Shown here: piece after piece, positions 33,291-43,700 of the stretch
Numbering within the stretch: position 1 is the stretch's first letter
How the letters are laid out: each line of letters opens with the position of its first letter
NCBI GenBank assembly: GCA_028095005.1
Contig: CM051459.1
Location: 312,482,513-312,546,512, forward strand
DNA length: 64,000 nucleotides
Direction: 5' to 3'
From: Rhynchospora pubera
Taxonomy: Eukaryota; Streptophyta; Magnoliopsida; Poales; Cyperaceae
Program-made: the position numbers and the translations under genes
The notes under the pieces: model-generated
Seen by the model: the letters and a program-made list of their open reading frames with translations, nothing else
Told to the model about the DNA's origin: nothing
The model's database searches: none

Positions 33291-34792
33291 TTTGGGCAAA
33301 AAAACCAAAGTGCTTGGCCTAAAATAACAATACAATTTAAATGAAAAAAGAAATTTAAATCTTTTCAGGAGGAAGATCAAGACTGGTGCAGGCCTGACTT
33401 GCTTTGGGCTCAAAACTTTCAATCCCATCATAGTACCAAGCACAGTAGAATGGTCCCCAATGACCCAATCTGAAGTGATGACTCAAAAGAGTAATAAAAA
33501 ATAAATGTGCTAATTCTTGACAAAAAATAAATGTGCTACTTAATAGACAATTTAAATACATACTAGGTGAAAAAAAATGTTTGAAAACTCTTTGCACGCC
33601 CAGCTAGAAATTAACGTCCGAAAAGGCAACTATTTTTTGTCGTGGCGAAATTTTCTAAAAAACATTTGTATAACTATGAAAGAATAAAATTATAATTGTT
33701 ATTAAGGATAAGAGTTTCTCTCGTTTTTTTTTTCGTGCATTGAACAAAGTGTGGCCCCAGAGTTTAGGAATTAGGAAGGTCCAAATTCGAAAGAAAGAAA
33801 ATGTCTACTCGAACAACAAAAAAAAAAAAATAGTCAACATGTTTTCATCTATCTTCATTTTAAATATTTTTTTTTAACTCTTATACTTCAGCAATCCTTT
33901 ACATCTGCATTACACCAAAATAAAAAAAAATTCTCATTTCCACACGAAAAGAGAAAAAAAAAACTAAAGAGGTAAGTGAATAACTCAAAAGTCTACTCAT
34001 ATGATGATTTTTTATAATATTTCTGTTACAATTTGTCTCATAATATTTTCTCCCATGTTTTAAAATGTTATTTTTGTTAAAATTTGTCTAATAACACAAT
34101 TATAATTAATTTGGTTGATTTTTATGAATTAAATAAAATATGATTTTAAACTATCAAACTTGCTATCGAAATATTAATATGTGTATTGATTTAATGTTTG
34201 AGCCTTAACCGTATACCTTTAATATCTGATTCCATACGTACAAATTTACAAACTTATCCATACATTTGATCCATATATCCATATCAGGATATTTCATTAT
34301 TCTATCCGAATATAATAATATTCGGTCCATATCTTTATTTATTGCTCTCTTACAATCGAGTTTTAAATCATCCAAGATCCAACATCAGATCGTTTTTCGG
34401 ACCACAAATTATATCGGAATAAAATACGGATCGGACGGACTAGATCGACTTCAGAATGGATCCGATTTTCGCCGCCCGTACAGCTGTAGTCCCTCTGGTC
34501 GCTTACGCAGTCTATTTTTCGTAGCTTTTTGTTGGTACAATATATTGAAAAGTAAAATAGCGTAAAAATCGAACGTCCAATTAAAAAAATACCAGCCTTA
34601 GCCCAAAACCCCAGTATTTAATGCTGCGTCTCTCTTCTCTCCTTGTGCCATTAACTTCGCATGAGAGCGCAAACGAAGAGAGAGAGAAAGAGAGAAGACT
34701 TCGAAACTCGCACTAACTCGAAAAGAGCGCCTCTTAATTTGTCGCATTCCTCTCCGTTACTTCTCACTCCAGTTCTCTCCATTTCGCAACAG

Positions 34793-37700
34793 ATGGGAGG
34801 TGCAGAGAAAGCGAAGGAGATGAAGTACGTTCTGGTCACCGGCGGTGTGGTTAGCGGCCTCGGGAAAGGCGTCACGGCGAGCAGCATCGGCGTTGTTCTC
34901 AAGGCGTGTGGCCTCCGTGTCACCTCAATCAAAATCGGTGAGTTTAATCGATTGATTCATTCCTTCTCTTACTAATTCGAGCGCAATGTGCGAAATGTAG
35001 CTTGTTTTGGAGCATGATTCGATTTGGGTTGATGTTTCCTTTGCACTGGTTTGGTTTTTGATGTTTCGGATGTGAAAAGGGGTTTTGGATTAGTGTTTAA
35101 TCGGAGGAAGCAGCTTTCTTTGTAGATAAGTGTCAGTTTTAAAATTTTCTTCTTAGAAGGTTGTAGATATGTGTCATTTTAGCATCGTTTTTTCTGTGTT
35201 TGAAAAGGACACAGTAGGCGCATTTAATTTTGGTTGAGACTAAATTTTACTGACACCTTGACTATGTACAACTACCAACTTATAATCCAATTAGCATTTT
35301 AGGCATGTCAAATGTTTAATTAGGCTACGAATTCAATCCAATTTGAAATATATATTGATTAATTTTACATGATTTTGTTAAAACTGTTGAAAATGAGACT
35401 GAGAATTTTGAAGAATTAATTTGTATTTTATTCATCTATATTATCTTTACATGATTTTATACATAGCCTTTTATAGGCGGAAGAATAGTAACGGTAAAAA
35501 AATTGACCGTTAGAAGTCCCTAACGGTAAAAAAGTTGCAACCCTTTTTACATTGGAATACAACAATAAACCTAGTCTATGATTATTATTAATCTGAAGTC
35601 AATTATTCTCTTAATTATTTTTATTTTCAACACTCCCCCTCAAGCTAGGCATGTAGATATCGTACAAGCCTAGCTTGTTTCCAATATCGTCAAAAGACTT
35701 CTTGTTTAATCCCTTGGTGAAAATATCCGCCAATTGTTCTTGACTTCGAACGAAAGGAGTTTCAATCTCTTTGGCTTCAATTTTTTCTCTAATGAAGTGA
35801 CAATCCACCTCTATGTGTTTAGTCCGCTCGTGAAAAACGGGATTTGCCGCAATATGTCTTGCCGCTTGATTGTCACAAAACATTTTCATTGGCTCTTTAT
35901 TAGCAATATTCAAATCGGCAAGTAGTTGCTTAATCCACGTCAATTCGCTTGCGGTGGATGCCATGGCTCGATACTCTGCTTCCGCGCTTGATCGTGCCAC
36001 GACATTTTGTTTCTTGCTTTTCCATGTGACTAAGTTTCCGCCTACAAATGTGCAAAAGCCAGTAGTTGATTTCCTATCGAAACTTCCGGCCCAATCTGCA
36101 TCGGAATAGCCACATATTGCATTAGTACCATTTCTCCTCATCCAAATTCCCTTTCCGGGAGAACCTTTTAGATACCTTAATATTCTATTAATGGCATCTA
36201 AATGAGGTGTTCTAGGTGAATGCATGAATTTACTAATTTGACTTACGGCAAAAGATAGGTCTGGTCTTGTAACGGTTAGGTAAATTAATTTTCCTACAAG
36301 TCTTTGGAAATGGCTTATGTCTTTTAATGGTTCACCTTTTTCATTATCAAGTTTTTCATTCATGTCAATTGGAGTTTTGGCCGGCTTACAACCTAATTTA
36401 CCGGTTTCCTTAAGCAAATCAAGAACATATTTTCTTTGGGATATAAATAACCCTTTTGAAGAATGAGCAATTTCTATCCCTAAAAAATATTTTAATTTGC
36501 CCAGATCTTTAATATCAAACTTATGTTTTAAGTAATTTTTTATCCTATCAATTTCAAATTGGTTATTGCCGGTTATGATTATGTCATCGACATAAACTAA
36601 AACCGCAGTGGTACCATTGGTATTATGCCTAACAAACAATGATGTATCGGCTCCACTTTTTTTAAAATCACACGATAATAAAAATTGAGAAAGTTTGCCA
36701 TACCATGCCCTTGGAGATTGCTTTAATCCATAAATGGATTTTTTTAACCTACACACAAGGTTAGAAATATTCTCTTTTTTGTGGCCGGGAGGTAATGACA
36801 TGTAAATTTCTTCTTCAAGATTTCCTTGAAGGAATGCATTTTTAACATCCATTTGATGCAAAGTCCAATTATTATTTATCGCTATGGAAAAAAGTATCCT
36901 AACAGTATTCATTTTGGCCACAGGTGCAAAAGTTTCATGGTAATCTATACCATAAGTTTGGGTATACCCTTTGGCCACCAATCTAGCTTTATACCGTTCT
37001 ATGGTACCATCGCTATGGTATTTAATTTTATATACCCACTTACAACCAACCGGTTTTTTCTTTTTTGGTAATTCACAAAGTTCCCAAGTTTGATTTTTTT
37101 CTAAGGCATGAAGTTCTTCTTCCATTGCCTTACACCATTTTGGGTCCTTTTTTGCTACCTCATAATTGGTTGGTTCCTCAATTTTGGACAAGAGATTTAA
37201 GAAAGCATAATGTTCACGAGATATATTATCATATGAAATGTAATCTTGAATTGGATATTGTACCGAATAAGTGACAAAATCCCTTAATCTTGTAGAAGGT
37301 TGAGGTTGTCGACTTGATCTTCTTAACGGCATATGTTGCTCTTGAATTTCGTCATTCTCCTCAATGTGTTCTTCTTGTTCGGCTTCTTGAATTTCTTCAT
37401 TTTGTAGGATTCCTACACTTTCTTCTTGTGCTTCTTCTCCTACAATATTTCTCAATTCTTTTCGAAACTCACTCGTTTCGATGTTAGTAATACATGGATA
37501 TATAAAATCATTTGAAAAATTCTTTTCAACGTTCTTTTCATTATAGTTTTCATAAAATGGTTCATTTTCGAAAAAACTAACATCTCTAGAAATATAAAGT
37601 TTTTTATTTTTTGGGTCGTAACATTTGTACCCTTTTTTTTCGGAAGAATACCCAACAAAAATAGTTTTAATTGAAGTAAAATCAAGTTTGTCAATTCTTT

Positions 37701-40700
37701 GATTGTGCACAAAACATTTGCAACCAAAAACTCTTAAATGACTAATATCTAATTTTCTACCATAAAGAATTTCTAAGGGGCTTTTAAAATCCAAAATGAC
37801 ACTTGGCAACCTATTTATTAAATAAGTCGCGGTTAAAACGGCATCCGACCAAAAAGATTTTGGAACATTATTTTGAAACAAAAGAGATCTAGTAACTTCT
37901 AGAAGGTGACGGTTTTTTCTTTCGGAAACACCGTTTTGTTGAGGGGTATAAACACAAGTAGTTTGATGTAAAATACCTTTTTGTTTAAGAAAAATAGAAA
38001 AATTTTGGTTAACGTATTCGGTGCCATTATCCGTTCTCAAAATTTTAATTTTTTTCTCAAATTGATTTTCAACAAAATTCACAAAGGCTTGAAAATGTGA
38101 AAAAACTTCATTTTTATTTTTCATCAAATACAACCAAGTAGTTTTTGAAAAATCATCAATAAAAATAACAAAATATCTATAATCATTGTAAGAATTTATA
38201 GGGGCCGGACCCCAAACATCGGAATGAATAAGTTCAAAAAAATCATTACTTTTAGAGGTTGAAATAGAAAAAGGGGGTCTAGTATGTTTCGCAAGCTTAC
38301 AAGTTTCGCAATTGCTACAATCTAAATTAGAAAAATCAAATATTTTGTTTAAAATTCTATCGGAAGGATGCCCAACACGCTTGTGCCAAAGTTTACTCAA
38401 ATCATCATCTTTACTAGTTTTGAAAATAAATTTGTTGCTATTTAAAAAATAAAGACCGTTTTCAAGAAAACCTTCACCAATTTTTTCTTTCGAAAATAAA
38501 TCTTGAAAAATAACACTTTTTTCTTTAAAAATTATTTCGCAATTCAAATCTCTAGAAAGTTTACTAATAGATAATAAATTAACCGAGCAATTTTCAACAT
38601 AAAAGACATCTTGTAAAAAATTTTTAGACAAAATACTAATCATACCCCAACCTTTAATTTTAATTTTTTCATTATTTGCTACGGTAAAATATTGGTCACC
38701 ACTAATAGAACGATAATTTTTTAACAAATTTTGATTTCCTGTCATGTGATCGGTAGCACCGGAATCAAGTACCCATTTGGTATAATTTTGGGAAGCAATT
38801 TTGGTTGAAACACCAATAGTTAGACATCTATTTTCACACAAGAAATTTTGATTATTAACGATTAATCCAGCTGTGCCTTTAATTTGATCCAAATTTTTGG
38901 GTCGGTTAAAAAAATTGGAGTTTAAAGGCTTAGACAAACCTTGGCCCAATTCAGGGCATAACAAGCGTTCTGTTAAGGAGATGAGAGCTGCTTCGATCCG
39001 ATCGATTCTCTTCCTCCTTGAGTCCGAGTCTGATTCGCTCGATCCTCTCGACACAATCTCAACCTCCCCCTTCCGCCAAACCTCAGCCACGTCACCTCTC
39101 GATCCTCTCCTTTTTTCGACTGGCCGGAGTTCAGGATGAAGGATCCAACACCGACCTCGTGTGTGGCCTGGTTTTCTGCAGTGCTCACAGCACTCATCAT
39201 CGATGTCGCTCCCCCTTCCTCCTTTGCTCCGATCGAGGTCAGGTTTAGGGTTTAGGCTGTCCGAAGTTGGATCTGAAGGTTTGATGCACCGAGATTTTTC
39301 ATCTATGAACAGATTTTGGCTTAAAATTAGGTAATCGTTTCCCTTTCTTATCATGGAGGTTGTTTGCCGTTGATTTTGATTTTGAGACAAAGGTTTTTTT
39401 GGTACAGGCTGAACATATTTTTCCTTGCCGCTCATAATTTTTCCTTAGTTTTTATGGAGTCACAATTTGTGCCCAGGTAGGGAGAATAGAAGAAGATTTT
39501 GATTCTGGCACACACAAATTTTGGAACAGAAAGTCTTTTTGGCTGGATTGAAGGTTTTTTGTTAACTGATAAGAACAGATGATTTTGCGGATCAACACCG
39601 CTCTGATACCATGTTGAAAATGAGACTGAGAATTTTGAAGAATTAATTTGTATTTTATTCATCTATATTATCTTTACATGATTTTATACATAGCCTTTTA
39701 TAGGCGGAAGAATAGTAACGGTAAAAAAATTGACCGTTAGAAGTCCCTAACGGTAAAAAAGTTGCAACCCTTTTTACATTGGAATACAACAATAAACCTA
39801 GTCTATGATTATTATTAATCTGAAGTCAATTATTCTCTTAATTATTTTTATTTTCAACAAAAACAGATCCCTATCTAAACACTGATGCGGGGACCATGTC
39901 CCCATTCGAGCATGGAGAGGTTTTTGTCTTAGATGATGGTGGCGAGGTATGTAAATTTTTATTTTTTCAGCCTGTATTTGTGTTTCATAATCTTTCTGTT
40001 GTGCATATTTTGGATGGATGTTAGGTGGAACGTTCAAGGTGTCTTCACAACAGTTTTTCTTCCTTGAAGATTATTTAATTATTTTATTTGTGGCACCTTT
40101 GTTTTGGACCAACTTATGGAACTTGAAAGAAAATGACTGATGCAATAGTGTTTTGGTAAATTGAGATCAGCTGCCGCGCGACACAGCGTGTCGCGCGGTA
40201 TGCTGGCCGTTTGATTAAAATCCAATGGACAAGGGAGCCCCGTGCATGTAACCTAGATTGGTAGGCCCGTAAAAAGTGAACCGTCCGATCAAGATCAGAC
40301 GGCTCGTAGTGCGCGACACGCGGTGTAGCGCAACAGCGAATCCGGATTGGTGTTTTGGTGAAGCAAGCACTAGCTGACAAGTGTCATATATTTGTTTGTT
40401 ATGTGACCTTGAAGTGCTGTTTATTTATTTTTTGTCCCACTTGTGACAAGCATATTCTCACATAAATGACAAGAATCAGATTCTTTCCACACCATTCACT
40501 TCAACATTCTGAGAGCAATTCTCACTAATATAAAAATTTAATTTATAGGTTGACTTGGATCTTGGGAACTATGAGAGGTTTTTGGATGTGAAGCTAACCA
40601 AGGATAACAATATCACCACTGGAAAAATTTATCAGGTAAAGAATTAGATCCTTTTTTGTAGTTGTCTTTGAAATTTTCATAATTTGCATGCGAGTCCTTA

Positions 40701-43700
40701 CCAAATTTTTTATTAATTTTATGTAGCATGTCATAAACAAGGAAAGAAGAGGAGATTATCTTGGCAAAACTGTTCAGGTGTGTCTGAAATTTTCAATTAA
40801 ATTTTTTTGGAAGTCTGTCTGAATTTTTCAATCAAAATTGCATTTTCAGTTTTCCAAGAAAAATTTCTCTTCTTTTCTTTTCTTTTGTTGTAAAAGGTGG
40901 TTCCTCATATAACGGATGCTATACAAGAGTGGATTGAGCGGGTGGCGAAAATCCCTGTAGATGGTGAAGAGGGAGAACCGGATGTATGTGTCATTGAGCT
41001 AGGGGGTACCATAGGTAAGTGTTATTTTTGTCTGCATACGAATAAAAATTTGGCTTTGTTTGAAAATCCTATCTAACTGAAACAATGAAAACAAAATATA
41101 TATGCAGGAGATATTGAATCGAGGCCCTTTATTGAAGCACTGAGCCAATTCTCTTATCGAGTTGGTATATTTCTATGATCTTGTACTAAATTATTACATC
41201 AAAATTTAAGTTGAATTTGAATTATTTTTTTGAGGCTGGCTATGGTGCTGTGCAATATTGATCAGCTAGCGTTATAGCTTCAAATATTGATTTGTGAGAT
41301 TTGAATGGCTGATTAAAGTTGTTAATGTGATCACCACACTCAACTCTTGTATTGGATTGGTTGTTACACTTTTTGAAGGTTCTATTTAGTTTTCTTCTTA
41401 TTATTAATATTTTTATTATTATTTTTTGGGTTGGAAGAAAGAGGTCCTCCAGTATTCAGTCGCTTGGATTGACCGATTGAAACTCCAAAACAAAGATTTG
41501 GAACTGCACTTGGCAATTGGTGCTGTGCATATCACTATAGCCTTTGCCAATTTTGTTTATTTCTGAAAAGTGTAATTATTGATATTTCAGGGGAGAGGAA
41601 CTTTTGTCTGGTTCATGTCAGTCTTGTACCTGTTTTAAATGTTGTTGGCGAGCAGGTATATATTAAAATAACAAGATCATTTAAAAAAATGAAAAATAGT
41701 TTATTTTTATGATTAATTCTCTTTATAGGTATTTTCTGATTATTTGTTTTTATGGTTAGAAAACAAAGCCAACACAGCATAGTGTTCAACGGCTGAGAGC
41801 CCTTGGCTTCACTCCTAGTATACTTGCTTGTCGCAGTAGCAAGGTCACAATTCTTTCATTGTAAATTTTTGCTATATTAGAAGCTGGCAATGTAATGTAC
41901 TCGCTAAATCTGTTTTTTTCCTATTGTTCCAGCCTCTTGAGGACAATGTCAAAGAAAAATTATCAAAGTTCTGCCATGTCCCGGTAATTGCACATAAATG
42001 ATGTTATTGTGAATTATATTATTTTGCTATTGAGCATATAGAAAAAGTAATTACATTTTAGAAAACTTATTTTTTTTCGCAGATAGATAACATCATAAGC
42101 CTTTTTGATGTATCAAACATTTGGCAAATTCCAATTCTACTCAAGGTGAGCCTTAATGAGAATATTAGTTCTCCATTCTGTTTGAAATATTTAGAAGATA
42201 CAATTCTTTTTTATTCATCTTCTGTGTATAATTTTTCTTGTATTCAGGAGCAGAAGGTCCATGAAGCAATCTTAAAACGGCTGAAACCTTCAAGGTAGCA
42301 AATTGACTTTCAGAAATATATGATATGTGTAACATTTCTGTGATGACTACTAGGAAATAACTAAAATCTTTTGTAAAATTGTTTTTCTCATGTTGTAGTA
42401 TTTCATCAGAACCAGCATTGGAGGAGTGGAAGAAAAGGGCAGAAATCTGTGACAATCTGCAAGAATCAGTAAGTTTTAATTCTAAGTTCTATTAGTTATT
42501 ACAATTCACGAATATTCTAATCTATTAACCAAGGAACTAATACAATTTAAAACTATCAGGTTCGAATTGCAATGGTTGGGAAATACACAGGTCTCTCTGA
42601 TTCATATCTCTCAGTGTTAAAGGTGTTCTTTCACTTACTATCATGAGTTACGAAAATATTTCATGAGAAGAACAAAATTTACTTGTCATGATGCACATGT
42701 GATCAGAAACAAGGATCTTGTGCTTTTAAAACCCATTACTAGATAAAAAAATATGTTCATACTACCTACCTTTTACCCACATTTGTCTCAAAAAATAAAG
42801 AGGGTTGGTTTGGGAATTTTTTAAAAGATCACGGGTGCACGATGAGATTTGTAGTGGTACACAAAAAGTCTGTCTTAGTTATTGATAGAAGTTACTGTAT
42901 TTTTCGTTATTGACCACTATTGTATCTTAATGTGATGTCTATTAGGCTTTGTTGCATGCATCAATTGCTTGCGAGAGGAAGTTAATAATTGAGTGGGTTC
43001 CAGCTCCTGACCTTGAGGAGAAAACTAAGACTGAGGTCAGTACTTGAGGTTAAATTCTATTCACTTTTACAATTCTTAAGCAGGTTATTAATATATATTT
43101 TATTATGTATCTTCTTGTAGCAACCTGATCTTCATGAAAAAGCATGGAATTTGTTGAAGGTGAGTTAGTTTATTTATTTCATATTTAAACGTGTAAATTT
43201 ATATTTTATGAAACCATTTTTTTCTTATTAAACTTTTGACCTTTATGAACTTTTTTTTTTATTAAATTAGCTCATGAAATCTTTTTAATGGCTTCTTGAA
43301 AAGTCACTAGAAAAATCTCATCATGTACACATTGCTTTAGTAAATGTATTGTATAAATTTTTGAGTAAAATTGCTATAATGGTCTTACTGTATAATATGC
43401 TGAATTGAGACTTATACCCTTAAATTTGCTTCATGGTACATCTTTAAATGACAAACTCTGCAAAACATGGACTGATAGATAAAATGCCACAGGGTGCTGA
43501 TGGAATCCTAGTCCCAGGAGGTTTTGGGGACAGGGGTGTTGAGGGAAAAATTCTTGCAGCAAAGTATGCAAGGGAAAACAACATACCTTTTCTTGGTATC
43601 TGCCTTGGGATGCAAATTGCTGTGATTGAGGTTGCTAGATCAGTTTTACACCTTGAGGATGCGAATAGCACAGAGTTTGATGCAAAAACAAGTCATCCAT

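Larger units (their letters stand above)
22403..34660. other. 12-kb gene-free, repeat-rich intergenic region
   Basis: No gene is recognised on either strand; open frames are short, AT-biased and lack domains. Between the elements listed separately it holds a 40-bp tandem duplication at about 25,491-25,577 (TTTTATTGCTATATAGGTGT unit), an (ATA)n run at about 26,258-26,325, and two nested repeat-rich zones at 30,110-31,640. In those zones, GGACCGGACCGGG-type DNA (about 30,340-31,075) lies inside a frame of CTCGAAT/GAGCTCG-rich ends. A promoter-like TATATATAACCC at about 31,117 and a short ATG frame near 31,266 lie there as well, without a continuing gene. Confidence 0.75.
35380..39864 (-). mobile_element. 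Ty1/Copia LTR retrotransposon in CTP synthase intron 1
   Basis: The two LTRs are 35,385-35,632 and 39,612-39,859, each 248 bp, starting TGTTGAAAATG and ending TTTTCAACA. By eye they are identical. The target duplication is AAAAC at 35,380-35,384 and 39,860-39,864. The element is antisense to CTP synthase. Reading the minus strand, the primer binding site TGGTATCAGAGC (39,611-39,600), complementary to initiator tRNA-Met, touches the 5' LTR. The polypurine tract GAGGGGGAG (35,641-35,633) touches the 3' LTR. One long uninterrupted polyprotein frame lies between. All this indicates a very recent insertion. Confidence 0.97.

Noticed and set aside
34661..34792. In-frame upstream ATG extending CTP synthase by 44 residues
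   Set aside because: The Arg/Lys/Glu-rich extension derives from a GA-rich leader and is not expected in cytosolic CTP synthases; kept only as an alternative start.
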